Of a stretch of DNA of 64,000 nt, positions 1 through 8,924 are shown piece by piece. Location: IMG/VR virus record IMGVR_UViG_3300015263_001568, positions 1 to 64,000 of that record. One strand, 5' to 3'. Positions within the stretch are counted from its first letter, which is position 1. Every line of letters starts with the position of its first letter. The notes under the pieces are model-generated. The model did not search any database, had not been told where the DNA came from, and saw only the letters and a program-made list of their open reading frames with translations. This stretch comes from a virus. The position numbers were made by a program, and so were the translations under genes.

Positions 1-411
1 ATACACTTCTCTGCGCTTAACCTGTTCTGTGCTGTCTCCATACAAGCGCAAGTGCTCCGCTATCTCCATGAGAGCTTCATCGCGGTGTGAAGAGCTAAGC
101 CACTCATAAAAGGTGCTCTGGTAATTGTCGGTCGCCGACCCCCACGCGTCTTCGAGAATTTTAGCTTCCAATGCCTTGTCGGCCAAAATGTCCTCTAGCT
201 GCACATTCTTCAGCGTGGCTTCACTGTCTGCCCAAGCGTCCAGGTCGTACCACACAGCGTGCTGCGCGACGAACATAAATCCAGGCTCGTAAGAATCTGA
301 AACGTCTAAATCGTCCACGTTGACGCCAAGCGCATTAGCCACATCTTGAATGGCGGCGTCTTTGGTTGCAGCAAGCCGATATACGGCACCACGATAACGG
401 ATGCGGTTCAT
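1..411 (-). CDS. Hypothetical phage protein, 3' end outside the window
   Basis: The reading frame starts at an ATG at 411 and runs off the left edge, giving 137 residues with no stop. The start is set by an ATGA overlap with the stop of the portal gene, so the two are translationally coupled. The N-terminus reads MNRIRYRGAVYRLA, very like the N-terminus of the protein at 17472-18311 (MLRIRYAGAVYREA). The rest is acidic and mostly helical, with no recognised domain. Lying directly downstream of the portal suggests a head or morphogenesis role, but that is inference from position only. Confidence 0.75.
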   Translation of the reverse strand, partial: MNRIRYRGAVYRLAATKDAAIQDVANALGVNVDDLDVSDSYEPGFMFVAQHAVWYDLDAWADSEATLKNVQLEDILADKALEAKILEDAWGSATDNYQSTFYEWLSSSHRDEALMEIAEHLRLYGDSTEQVKRREVY

Positions 412-2732
412 TTGGTTTTACCTGTCAACAGCTCGTGCTTTTTCAGGAGCTTTTCACCACGCGCATTAAAGCGCATTCCGCGGCTACGTTGCACCGCAGC
501 CAAACCATCTTCCCATTGGCCACGGTTAGACTGCTTGTCCTTTTGCAACTGGTCTGCGCCAGAGAGCTTGTTGAGCGCGACGATTTCTGTCGTAAGCGCT
601 TTGGTCAAGCCCTCACCGTTCATCCGATTGCCCAGCCATTGCCGTACCAATGTGTACGTCTGCTCCTGTAGCCGTTGCGGTGGTACGTAACCCAAGCGCA
701 TGGCAAGGTAGCCAACCATCTGCACTTGTAGCTTGTCCAAACCATCCTCACGCCAACGCCGGGGAAGCTGCTCTGCTAGCTTGCGCCGAGCCCGCAGCTC
801 TGGATTGGTTTGTCCAATGTCGTGTAGGAGCTTTGCATACCTGCGCTTCGGCAGGCCAAAGAAGGCGCCATCCTGGTCCCAGATGGGAAGGGCCTCCAGG
901 CGGTCCATGACGGACCGTGGTTCGCCCGTCACCACGCGGCTAGGCAACCCCTTGGCCCGGAACCGTGCGCCTTCCAGAGAGGCTCCTGCGCCTTCCTCGC
1001 CACCGGCTGGTGCAGCGGGGGCTTCAGGCGCGGTCGGAGCAGCCGGTCCCGCCTCTTCGCCACCACCGGCTTCCTCTTCAGGTGCCAGCTCTTCACCGCC
1101 AAAGAGCCCACCGCCCGCTTCTTCCTCACCGCCGAACAAGCCGCCACCTTCCTCGCCACCCGCAGCGGCACCGGTGTAGTTCCCTTCCGCATCGAATCCA
1201 TACTGCTCGGCAAGCTGCACCAACGCGACACGGTGCTCATAGATTTGCTTGCGCGTTTCGATATCCGATTGGAAAGACTCAAGTGCTTTTTCGAGGTCGT
1301 AACCACCCGCTTGCGCCAGCATGTGTGTCGTGACTGGAAGGCCCTTTTCTTCCATACGGTCGAGCAGGTCAAGATAGGTTTCATCCGCAATCGGTTCGAT
1401 GGGACGATCCCATTCAACCGTTGGAATGAGTAGCTCGTCTTCGGTGTAGTATTTCTTCGCTACACGGATACGATGCGACAGGTGAGCTTCAGTGCGCTTG
1501 ACGTAGCCATTTTGCCGCGCCAGTGTCATCAGCATCTTTTCGACGACGATTTTGCGCGTAAAGTACGCCCGCAACGCACGCACGCGCTCCAATAACACAG
1601 AAACAACGGTATCTAATGAATTCCACGAAGCTTCTCCTGAGAGCAGCGTTTCAGAAATTCCCAATGCGCGCATCTTGGCAGCGCTGAGGAAATCCCACTC
1701 ATCCGACATTTTCCAGATGGTGTCCTTGCCGCCGCCTAATTCCTGAATGTCTACTTCTGTGCGCGTGAGGATATATCCGCCGATGGGGTCCTCTTCCGCA
1801 GCGAATGCCTGGTCGAGCAGCGTTTCCATTTCCCAAGACGTGTAGTCTTCAGGAACCTTCATGTGGCGCAACGGACCCGCACGCCGACGAGCACCAGCAA
1901 TGGTTGCATCCACCAATGCCTTTTCGTAAATCCAGTAAGGCAAAATGCGGGTGAGATAGCTAGAGCCATAGCGGTCCGTAGCGAACGCCTTCCGCGGCAG
2001 GAACATGGTATTTTCCGGAGCCAACGGAATAGACTTTCCAGCCGCCATCATTTTGATCAGCACCGGATCGATATCGCGGCGCTGTGCAATGATGCGCGGA
2101 TCTTGGCTGGTAGCCCACTGCACGTCTTCGTCGCTAGGCTGCACATCGATGAGCGGCGGCTTGCTCGGGAATGGCGAGACGGTGATTTTAACATGGTCGA
2201 GATCGTGGACAATCGTTTCCGTCCAATAGCCACGGCGCTCATCCATCAGCTGATGGAAGACAAATCGACCAAACGTTAGATAGGAGTGCAGCAAATCCGG
2301 CATGACGCTTGCGATGCCAGATGCTGAGATGGCGTCATTGTACTCTTGCAGGACATCCGTATCGTCCAAGCCACCGAGCAGAATTTCATTGGAGAACGCC
2401 AGGTCGGACCAATATTCCGTCGCCGGGCCAGCGATGGGGTCGAACATAATGATCTGGCGATAGACTTTGTTTTGCGTGGCGGTATCGGTAGGAAGATATT
2501 CCTCCGCCAGCGTGGGTGCCTCGGCGCGCTCGTAGAGCGGATTGTACCGCTGCAAGCCAGACCCACCTGCTGGGAATGGAGCATGGGTGCCACCGCTTGA
2601 ACCGCTGCCACCACCTGTTCCGGCAGCTTGGCGCTTCAGGCGACGGCGCGAACCGCGGCCTTTGCCTACTGCCGCAGTGCGCATGCCTTGCCGCAGTCGG
2701 CCGCCGGACATATCGTAGTTGATTTTGAACAT
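408..2732 (-). CDS. Portal protein
   Basis: This 774-residue protein is the likely dodecameric ring at the capsid vertex through which DNA is packaged and the tail attaches. It sits just downstream of the large terminase, the usual order. After a Gly/Arg-rich N-terminus (about 10-75) comes an alpha/beta body in which conserved-looking portal segments can be read: RQIIMFDPIAGPATEYWSDL, SSYLTRILPYWIYEKALVD and a helical stretch near ALGISETLLSGEASWNS followed by a long helix, as in the wing/stem/clip of phage portals. Residues about 520-600 are a low-complexity Gly/Glu/Ala/Pro segment with repeats of GGLFGGEE, and a basic helical region follows. At 774 residues it is longer than typical portals (450-550), which the low-complexity insert and C-terminal extension explain. 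The assignment is by pattern and context. Confidence 0.8.
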   Translation of the reverse strand: MFKINYDMSGGRLRQGMRTAAVGKGRGSRRRLKRQAAGTGGGSGSSGGTHAPFPAGGSGLQRYNPLYERAEAPTLAEEYLPTDTATQNKVYRQIIMFDPIAGPATEYWSDLAFSNEILLGGLDDTDVLQEYNDAISASGIASVMPDLLHSYLTFGRFVFHQLMDERRGYWTETIVHDLDHVKITVSPFPSKPPLIDVQPSDEDVQWATSQDPRIIAQRRDIDPVLIKMMAAGKSIPLAPENTMFLPRKAFATDRYGSSYLTRILPYWIYEKALVDATIAGARRRAGPLRHMKVPEDYTSWEMETLLDQAFAAEEDPIGGYILTRTEVDIQELGGGKDTIWKMSDEWDFLSAAKMRALGISETLLSGEASWNSLDTVVSVLLERVRALRAYFTRKIVVEKMLMTLARQNGYVKRTEAHLSHRIRVAKKYYTEDELLIPTVEWDRPIEPIADETYLDLLDRMEEKGLPVTTHMLAQAGGYDLEKALESFQSDIETRKQIYEHRVALVQLAEQYGFDAEGNYTGAAAGGEEGGGLFGGEEEAGGGLFGGEELAPEEEAGGGEEAGPAAPTAPEAPAAPAGGEEGAGASLEGARFRAKGLPSRVVTGEPRSVMDRLEALPIWDQDGAFFGLPKRRYAKLLHDIGQTNPELRARRKLAEQLPRRWREDGLDKLQVQMVGYLAMRLGYVPPQRLQEQTYTLVRQWLGNRMNGEGLTKALTTEIVALNKLSGADQLQKDKQSNRGQWEDGLAAVQRSRGMRFNARGEKLLKKHELLTGKTK

Positions 2733-2756
2733 CGTCTATTCGTCTTCAGTTGTCTC

Positions 2757-3071
2757 TTACCACAACGTGGCACGGCAGCTTTGGCAGTACAGCGCGTTCT
2801 CGTATTCCGAGAGCTTCACCATAGACATTTGCGTCTTGCAGTTGGGACATACGCCTTTGTTCGCCAGGAACTCTTGGGTATTTCCCTTGGTGCTCGCAGT
2901 ACGCACTTGGTGGGTAGGCTGCCGGCGCAGCTCGGTGTCAATGATAGCCGCCGCCGTGTCGGTGGTAGCACCAGACATGCGTAGCGTTCCAACAATGCGT
3001 TCGATGGCCTTTTGTTCCAACGGCACGTTCATGCTGGCTGCACGCTGACGGACTAGATCATACAGTGTCAT
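2757..3071 (-). CDS. Small zinc-ribbon protein between terminase and portal
   Basis: A 104-residue protein whose start overlaps the terminase stop (ATGA), so it is probably co-translated with it. The first 60 residues are helical and basic. The C-terminus holds a zinc ribbon, CPNC near residue 75 and CQSC near residue 96. Such small zinc proteins can bind nucleic acid or a partner protein; here the place between large terminase and portal hints at a packaging or head-assembly accessory. No family was recognised. Confidence 0.75.
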   Translation of the reverse strand: MTLYDLVRQRAASMNVPLEQKAIERIVGTLRMSGATTDTAAAIIDTELRRQPTHQVRTASTKGNTQEFLANKGVCPNCKTQMSMVKLSEYENALYCQSCRATLW

Positions 3072-5221
3072 GATGTTCTCCTACGACGTGCGCCAATGAC
3101 GCGCGCTTGCTGCTGTGAAGTGGTGCCGAAATTAGACGTCGTATTGGCACCACGACTGCGGCCATGTCGGCTCGCAAAGCGGGCAACAAATTGTTGGTTA
3201 ACCGCACCAGCCGGGCGTGCCCGTCGACTTTTCTGCGTAATTTCTTTTTGGTTGGAGCGCAGAAAATGATGCGCCAACACAACCGTACGGAACAAGTCGT
3301 CATTGCCGCCATCTGGCTTGAAGACCTGCTTCTTGAATTGATTGACCGTGCACAGCTGCACTTGCAGGTGCGCCTTGGGATGTTGCGCACGAAGCGCCGG
3401 ATCTTGTATCTTCAGCAATTTACCCGGGTCGATTTCCGGCTTGCTGAACCAGACCTTTGCTGATTGTAGGTCATCCCGAAAAGCTTCAAAGTCTTTCCAC
3501 GCCAGACTGTAGCGTTGCGCATCCACCTTGTGGTTCATGCGCAGGTCGTTGATGGCGTACGTGGATTCCCAACGGTCATAGGCAACAAAGATGAAGTTGA
3601 AGTGCTGGCATAGCTTCAGGACCACCTCATTATAGCACCAAGCCAGGTCAATGTGGTGGCCTTTCCAAGGGCAAACTTCAATCAGCGATTCGACCAGCAG
3701 CGCATCCCGGTCTACCAAGTACCGTGACATGCAGACAGCAAATGCGTTCTTCTTTTCGCCGTTGTCCACCGTCAGAATTCGCGGCGTCGAACGGTCGGAA
3801 TGAATGTTGGTCAGCCGCGGTTGCAGCATCACCCGACCACCGGCTGGATCTTCGCCAATGCTGATGTCGTACTCAAATGGTACTACTGCATTAGGCGGCG
3901 CCTCATACGTGACACTGCTAAGGATCTCAAATCCATCATCTCGGAAAAATGGGCTTGCTGCCTTTGGAGGAATCGCTGCGTAGTCGCGCTGTACTGTATC
4001 CGGATCAAACTGCTCTTCTAGCGAGCGGCGCGTCCATTTCGGATTCACATCCCACGTAGCATGGTGGGAGAAGAACATCCGTGGGCGCTGCGGAGCCGCG
4101 GCACCGAGCTGCATGATAGGGTCGTTGATGCTGGACGGGCTAGACACGTTGAACATGTACGCGTCGATAGCATCGTAGTCATCGAGATGGTTGCGCCGCC
4201 AGTCCGCTGCTTCCTGCAACGTAGAGAGGCTGTTGCGCAACGCTGCGTAGACTTGCTCACCAGAGCGCACCCCACGGCCACCACCGTCGGCCTTGACGTT
4301 GTACCAACCGTATTCGTCAATGGTGGCGAAGAAGCGCGTACCACCGCGCAGCGTCTGCGCATTCGACGCCGACATGTGAATAGCGAGGCGCTTACCCACA
4401 AAGGCCAAGAAGGTCTGCTGCTCACGATAGAGCTGCACACCGAATTTCTTTTCGCGGTCTTTCGTATGTTGCAGATATTCCCTGAACCAGGGACTCTCGT
4501 GATACACGTAGGTGAACGGTTCCCACATGTAAATCTTGACCTGGTCGAGCTTCGGTGCAACGAACGTAGCCTCGAACACTTTATTGGATGGTTCGTCGAA
4601 ATACCGGTTGATGTTGGGCAGCGCTAAGTAGCGGTGCAAAATGTAGGTAAATGCCGAGGAGGCGGTCACCATCGACTTACCCGACCTCTGTCCCCAAACG
4701 CCAACAAATTCGTTGGGAGGCACAGGTCGAGGGTCGACATCTTCGTCCAGATTGGTGTGGCGCCGGTAGCTGGGATCGGTCATCCACTCCGACAGAATTT
4801 CTGTCCGATTTTGCTTGCACTTTGGGCACACGCCATGACGCAGCAGAACAAATCGATCATAGAGATCATCCAGGCTGGCATCAACCGGCACGTCGAAAAT
4901 GTAGTCAAGGTCAGAGCAGCTATAACAGCAATCGCGGAAGAAGTGCACCAGCACCTCGAACTGCCGTGGAAAAAGACGAATGTCGCCACCTAGCATGTCG
5001 TTGCTGTGACACCAATGGATGATGTTATCGGCCACAGGGAACGGCTGCTCAGTGAAGACCGCCGGGTCGAGGTCAGCAGCGATGGCTTGCTGGATTAACT
5101 CAACGGGATTTGGAAGACTGAGTTCGTCGTCGCGAGGCGCAGGTGGACTGTTGGTATCCCAAACAGTCGTTGATGGTTTCCGCGATTTTTTCTTCGCGGA
5201 AATGGCGGCCTTCTTTGTCAT
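3068..5221 (-). CDS. terL: Terminase large subunit (ATPase and nuclease)
   Basis: This 717-residue protein is the packaging motor that cuts concatemeric DNA and pumps it through the portal. The ATPase domain shows a Walker A GQRSGKS at 177-183 and a Walker B ending in the acidic pair D302-E303 (FFATIDEYGW). The RNase H-like nuclease domain begins at RILTVDNGEKKNAF with D486, continues with FVAYDRW (D549), and has a further acidic site near 663 (NDDLFRTVVLAHH). An N-terminal cysteine cluster (C98, C99, C102 and CPKC at 132-135) looks like a zinc-binding insertion, which is not usual in terminases. The last 40 residues are basic. The gene overlaps its neighbours at both ends by four bases. Confidence 0.93.
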   Translation of the reverse strand: MTKKAAISAKKKSRKPSTTVWDTNSPPAPRDDELSLPNPVELIQQAIAADLDPAVFTEQPFPVADNIIHWCHSNDMLGGDIRLFPRQFEVLVHFFRDCCYSCSDLDYIFDVPVDASLDDLYDRFVLLRHGVCPKCKQNRTEILSEWMTDPSYRRHTNLDEDVDPRPVPPNEFVGVWGQRSGKSMVTASSAFTYILHRYLALPNINRYFDEPSNKVFEATFVAPKLDQVKIYMWEPFTYVYHESPWFREYLQHTKDREKKFGVQLYREQQTFLAFVGKRLAIHMSASNAQTLRGGTRFFATIDEYGWYNVKADGGGRGVRSGEQVYAALRNSLSTLQEAADWRRNHLDDYDAIDAYMFNVSSPSSINDPIMQLGAAAPQRPRMFFSHHATWDVNPKWTRRSLEEQFDPDTVQRDYAAIPPKAASPFFRDDGFEILSSVTYEAPPNAVVPFEYDISIGEDPAGGRVMLQPRLTNIHSDRSTPRILTVDNGEKKNAFAVCMSRYLVDRDALLVESLIEVCPWKGHHIDLAWCYNEVVLKLCQHFNFIFVAYDRWESTYAINDLRMNHKVDAQRYSLAWKDFEAFRDDLQSAKVWFSKPEIDPGKLLKIQDPALRAQHPKAHLQVQLCTVNQFKKQVFKPDGGNDDLFRTVVLAHHFLRSNQKEITQKSRRARPAGAVNQQFVARFASRHGRSRGANTTSNFGTTSQQQARVIGARRRRTS

Positions 5222-5556
5222 TTGACGATAATGTAGGTCCCAAGACGTTCTAGCTGCTCAAGCTGCGTTTGGCGCACCTTGGCGGCTTCTAGTGTTTCTT
5301 TCAACCCCTCTCTCAATCTAATAAGGCTGTCTTTGGAACGTACTTGCGGCTTTTCCGCTTGTGCGCCAAGCTGCTCAGCATAGAGCTTCTCAATGGCGTG
5401 CTTACGTTGGTTGGCCAACTGTAATGTATGCTTCAGTGTGGCAAGGCAACGTTGCACATAGCGCTCTGGTCGTACTGGTCGCTTATCCCGGTCTTCCTTG
5501 TCTTCCTGGATACTAGGGAAGATAGGGATCCAAGGATCCGTGATGGCTGTCTTCAT
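5218..5556 (-). CDS. Small helical protein upstream of the terminase
   Basis: A 112-residue charged protein. Residues about 30-105 are predicted helical, with heptad-like leucines (LATLKHTLQLANQ, LKETLEAAKVRQTQLEQLERL), so a coiled coil is likely. There is no signal peptide or membrane segment. It overlaps both neighbours through ATGA junctions, between a membrane-anchored coiled-coil protein and the large terminase. It could be a lysis accessory or a packaging partner; the sequence does not decide, and no family was recognised. Confidence 0.7.
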   Translation of the reverse strand: MKTAITDPWIPIFPSIQEDKEDRDKRPVRPERYVQRCLATLKHTLQLANQRKHAIEKLYAEQLGAQAEKPQVRSKDSLIRLREGLKETLEAAKVRQTQLEQLERLGTYIIVK

Positions 5557-5999
5557 TGCTTCCGCAGCCTCTCCAGCATGTCAGTTTGCTGCTGAATGGT
5601 ATCACGCAGGAGCTGTACGATATGGTCGAAAGCGTCGATGTCACGTCGGTATTGTTGGATCGTGACAAACTCTTTGAACATATCTCGACCATTGTCTTTT
5701 AGGCCGTCAATTTGTGCGCGCAGCTGATCAATGGACGCACGGTCAGCAGCATCGCCGCAGCGCCGGCTCAGCGATTCCAGCTTTTCCTTTAGACTGCCGA
5801 TTTCCGCCTGTACCAGCACAATGGTGTTCTCTGTCTTTTGCTGCGCATCCTTTAGCTTTTCCCAATCCTTAGCGCGCTTTGACAGCGAGTTGAGGATGAA
5901 TGGCACAGCGATGGCAGCCAGCACGCCAACCACGACACCAATGGTGTTGACAATGGTTGTAGGATCCGTTGATGCGAAAATCAGGTCAATCAAGGTCAA
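5553..5999 (-). CDS. Membrane-anchored coiled-coil protein, possible spanin or holin partner
   Basis: A 148-residue protein with one hydrophobic segment at about 18-38 (NTIGVVVGVLAAIAVPFIL) followed by a long charged coiled coil to the C-terminus. No ATG lies before the hydrophobic segment: the start must be a TTG at 5999 or 5993, which overlaps the end of the preceding gene. One N-terminal membrane helix followed by a coiled coil, two genes after a secreted cell-wall lytic enzyme, is the layout of an inner-membrane spanin; a holin or structural role is also possible. The spanin reading is inference. Confidence 0.65.
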   Translation of the reverse strand: MTLIDLIFASTDPTTIVNTIGVVVGVLAAIAVPFILNSLSKRAKDWEKLKDAQQKTENTIVLVQAEIGSLKEKLESLSRRCGDAADRASIDQLRAQIDGLKDNGRDMFKEFVTIQQYRRDIDAFDHIVQLLRDTIQQQTDMLERLRKQ

Positions 6000-6702
6000 G
6001 CTCGTGGCCCGTGACCATCTCCACGAAGGTGATGAGGTGCCCTCGGGCTTCTTCAGACACCACTGGGCTGCTGGCCAGCGCTGGTGCCAAAGCGGTTAGG
6101 AAGTCCAGGTCGCCATCATCGGCCGCGCTGGGATTTCCAAGCTCTTCACCGATTAAGGATAAGTCAGCGAGAAGGTGCTTCACCATGGCACCGAAAGCTG
6201 CCGGAACACTACCCAGACCATCCTCAACCACTTCGCCATTGCGCAGCACAGACCACTCTGTGCCGTGCGTGGTAGCGACCGCATAGGTGACATTGCCTAC
6301 CGTGGTGGTGAAACTGTAGGGGTCCACAGAGTCGTCAGGAGGCACGTCTGCCGTGGTGGGCTCTTTGCCTTCCTGCCAACGCGCCTTGACCTGCGTCTCG
6401 TGGGTAAAGACGTTGTCCTCGTCCTGCGTTGAAAAGTCCCATGCGATAGGATATTGCATGAGGACTTCTTCCGTAAGGCGGTCTACGATGGGCTCAACGT
6501 CCATCGGTTCGCCGTCGGGCTTTCCATCCGCGCGGTCGTACCAAATCAGTGTTAATCCAGCCGTCTGTTGATCGGCGGACTCACGGATTTCTTCGGTTTT
6601 AACGTATTCTTCGGGGACTTCGAGCCGGATGCGGTCTTGAAGCTCGCGCAGTGGCTCGATAAGCGACTTGGGCGCCCCGATGTCTTGGGCAAACGTGTAC
6701 AT
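5986..6702 (-). CDS. Acidic hypothetical protein in the lysis region
   Basis: A 238-residue strongly acidic protein. The start is supported by an AGGAG site a few bases upstream. Residues 1-45 are helical (LIEPLRELQDRIRLEVPEEY), the centre is rich in beta-forming and acidic residues, and the last third has helical segments. There are no cysteine motifs, membrane segments or recognised domain. It lies between the lytic transglycosylase and a membrane coiled-coil protein, so it may be part of the lysis cassette, but nothing in the sequence shows a function. Confidence 0.65.
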   Translation of the reverse strand: MYTFAQDIGAPKSLIEPLRELQDRIRLEVPEEYVKTEEIRESADQQTAGLTLIWYDRADGKPDGEPMDVEPIVDRLTEEVLMQYPIAWDFSTQDEDNVFTHETQVKARWQEGKEPTTADVPPDDSVDPYSFTTTVGNVTYAVATTHGTEWSVLRNGEVVEDGLGSVPAAFGAMVKHLLADLSLIGEELGNPSAADDGDLDFLTALAPALASSPVVSEEARGHLITFVEMVTGHELDLD

Positions 6703-6770
6703 AACGCTCCTCTACAGGAAGCTAGCTCCTATAGAGTAACGTCCGCGCCCGTTTAGGCTACCTTGAGGGA

Positions 6771-7658
6771 TTAACGGCTGGCTTGGCGGGAAGTAGAGCG
6801 GCGGTACAGACGGGGAATATCGGTCACTTTCCAGCGGTGGTAAAAGTACCGGCACTGGTCAATGCGAGTACGATTTTTACGCATCACCACCGGAGATTTC
6901 TGGTGCACTGCGCCGTACTTGAAGCAAAGGACCTTTTTCCAGTATATGGCCCGAGCCACACATTTCCAACGCCGGCTGGCGTAGTAGGGCCGCTTGCACC
7001 GTTGGATGGTCCGGTACATTGGCCCCTGGTTGTAGCGGTTGAGCACGCAGCGCCAATGCTGGTTGTCGTTGTGGATCTTTTTGCACCAGTCAATGTGGTG
7101 TGCAATTTCCTTGGCGCTTTTCAGGAACGACATCGTGAAGTCGTGCTGAAGTCGCCGGCAGAGCGGCACGACGTACTTCCAATATCCATACACATGGTGC
7201 TGTGTGATACCGCAGTCACCCGTGCAGAACTGCTTTTTGTGCCACGGTGTGCTGCCTTGGCATTGAGCCGACAACATGATGAGCGGGCGAAAATCAGACT
7301 CCATGCGACCAATGGCCAGCATCAAGAATGGATCAACACCGGTCTTTTTGTACGCCGCATAGGCTGCCTTGGCCAAGCGGATCTTGTACGAGGTCGTCAT
7401 CGGTAGACCGCGGTCACGAATCGACTCAGCGCCAACGGCCAAGCGCAGCAGCATGACCTGCGCTTTACCATTCTTGCCTTTCAACATTTGGCTACGGAAC
7501 AGTGCGCGGTCCTTTGCGTCATAACGACGCAGAAGCTGCTTCACCTGCGCTGCTTGCGGAGACTCGATGACGACGCGCGGCTCCACCGATGTGGAATTTA
7601 CCGAGGGTGAATTCGGCGGTGTGGCCAATAACGTCATAAGAAAGATGGACACGAACAT
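6771..7658 (-). CDS. Secreted lytic transglycosylase (SLT-like), probable endolysin
   Basis: A 295-residue protein with a hydrophobic N-terminus (MFVSIFLMTLLA) that looks like a signal peptide or signal anchor, preceded by an AAGAGG ribosome site. The SLT fold is visible: VDPFLMLAIGRMESDF with catalytic Glu at 120, CGITQ at 149-153 and RYNQGP at 208-213, the usual ES, GxxQ and NxG blocks. It should cleave the glycan strands of peptidoglycan. Unusually it holds about ten cysteines after residue 130, suggesting disulfides in the periplasm, and its C-terminus is very basic. The 204 bases upstream contain no gene. It heads a probable lysis cassette that runs into the terminase gene. A virion-borne enzyme that opens the wall during entry is the alternative. 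Confidence 0.82.
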   Translation of the reverse strand: MFVSIFLMTLLATPPNSPSVNSTSVEPRVVIESPQAAQVKQLLRRYDAKDRALFRSQMLKGKNGKAQVMLLRLAVGAESIRDRGLPMTTSYKIRLAKAAYAAYKKTGVDPFLMLAIGRMESDFRPLIMLSAQCQGSTPWHKKQFCTGDCGITQHHVYGYWKYVVPLCRRLQHDFTMSFLKSAKEIAHHIDWCKKIHNDNQHWRCVLNRYNQGPMYRTIQRCKRPYYASRRWKCVARAIYWKKVLCFKYGAVHQKSPVVMRKNRTRIDQCRYFYHRWKVTDIPRLYRRSTSRQASR

Positions 7659-7862
7659 GGAAAACCTCTTCAGGACAAAATCGTCCCAGCTTGGTGAGGC
7701 CGAAACCCCACGGCGGCGCGTAACTTATCTCAAATTGTCGGGAGGCGCCAGAAGTTTCTGAAGAAAGGAATTAGGTGGGCTACTCTAGGTTGGCGTGCTA
7801 ACTGACTTCAGCGAGCCAACTTGCGCTTAGTGCGCTGGGCACCTAGCAGTGATATTTTCTCC

Positions 7863-8483
7863 TCAATTCACCGATGGCCGCTTTGGCTTGGCCTTTGCTT
7901 TGCTGCCGAAGTCTTCTTCGAGAATGCCCTTCAGCTTGCTGATAAGATCACGCGTTTTAGCGTCGTAGCGTTCTGCCATACGCGAGGTCAAACTCTTCGT
8001 CGCCCGGTCCACACGTGCTGCGTTTTCCGCGCCAACGAAGCCAAGAATATCTGTGCGCGTACGGCGCACTTCCTCAATAGTGATGGTAGCGAACTCGCGA
8101 ACCAACGGTTCCAGGATCTGCTCGGTGATCTTCTGAAGGAGAACCGTAGACGGCTGGAGCTTATCCAGGGTGGCGATGGTCTCGCGAATTTCCTTGGCCA
8201 ACTTGATGAAGTGGCCCATCGCGTACGGGTTGTCTTCTGGGTCGTAGGACTGCCGCATTTCCTTGGCGGTGGTGTCCAGAACTTGCAGCAGGTGCGTCAA
8301 CATTTCATGACCGGACTTGGGCGGCTTTTTAACGCACTTCTTGACGTGCGTTGCCACGTACTTCGCATCGACGGAGTACGTATTTGCCAGCTGGACGATG
8401 GTTGAATCGCCCCTCTGGATTTCCTTATCGAGCTGCTCTACCAACTTCAGCGGGAGCAAGCGTCCACAGAGTCTACAAGCCAT
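7863..8483 (-). CDS. Zinc/HTH protein, candidate small terminase subunit
   Basis: A 206-residue protein. The N-terminus matches a common DNA-binding pattern: CRLC at residues 3-6, a helix-turn-helix-like segment (STIVQLANTYSVDAKYVATH), then H46 and C50 completing a possible zinc site. The rest (about 55-195) is helical and charged, as in oligomerising small terminases, and the C-terminus is basic. It lies upstream of the large terminase in the same direction, though the lysis genes lie between. A small terminase role is inference; a transcription regulator is the main alternative. Its start overlaps the previous stop by one base (TGATG). Confidence 0.6.
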   Translation of the reverse strand: MACRLCGRLLPLKLVEQLDKEIQRGDSTIVQLANTYSVDAKYVATHVKKCVKKPPKSGHEMLTHLLQVLDTTAKEMRQSYDPEDNPYAMGHFIKLAKEIRETIATLDKLQPSTVLLQKITEQILEPLVREFATITIEEVRRTRTDILGFVGAENAARVDRATKSLTSRMAERYDAKTRDLISKLKGILEEDFGSKAKAKPKRPSVN

Positions 8484-8920
8484 CAGCGCACCGTGTAATT
8501 GATGTCAACGTCAAAATCCACAAAGTCAATACGCTCCTCACGCGGCGAAATCTTCACCTGTGCAATGTCTTGGCCATCACTCCATTGCAGGTCTTTCAAA
8601 CGCGGAGTTCCGATTCCGTAATCATACACATAGAGGTCGCGAAGTAGACCCGAGATGCTTTTTCGTACTTCATCTGGAACCGATATGTCTAGTAAGGCGC
8701 GCTGTGCTTGCTTGTCTGACAGCTTCTCTAGCGCCCGCGATAGCACACGACGCTGCTTGCCAAGAAGGCGGGCAAGCGTTTGCCCCGATATTGAAAACGA
8801 CACCGTACACATCGAGTACAGGTCACTGAGGACGTCGTCTTCAGAAGGCTCTGGCTCTTGGTCAACCGCGAAGTCCGCTTCGGTTACGGAGATGTCCGCT
8901 GTACTGTAGCTGCGTCGCAT
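8483..8920 (-). CDS. Hypothetical virion-block protein
   Basis: A 145-residue protein if it starts at the ATG at 8920 (MRRSYSTADISVTEADF), four bases after the upstream stop. A longer frame opening at 9010 would overlap the upstream gene by 86 bases and looks less likely. The middle is helical and basic (TLARLLGKQRRVLSRALEKL) and the C-terminus beta-rich and acidic (DFVDFDVDINYTV). The C-terminal pattern resembles phage head-tail connector or baseplate proteins, but no family could be assigned. Confidence 0.6.
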   Translation of the reverse strand: MRRSYSTADISVTEADFAVDQEPEPSEDDVLSDLYSMCTVSFSISGQTLARLLGKQRRVLSRALEKLSDKQAQRALLDISVPDEVRKSISGLLRDLYVYDYGIGTPRLKDLQWSDGQDIAQVKISPREERIDFVDFDVDINYTVR

Positions 8921-8924
8921 GTGC

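Noticed and set aside
7659-7862. Small gene or tRNA in the 204-base gap before the transglycosylase
   Set aside because: The minus strand has no ATG here, no cloverleaf was seen, and the plus-strand frame crosses the transglycosylase gene.
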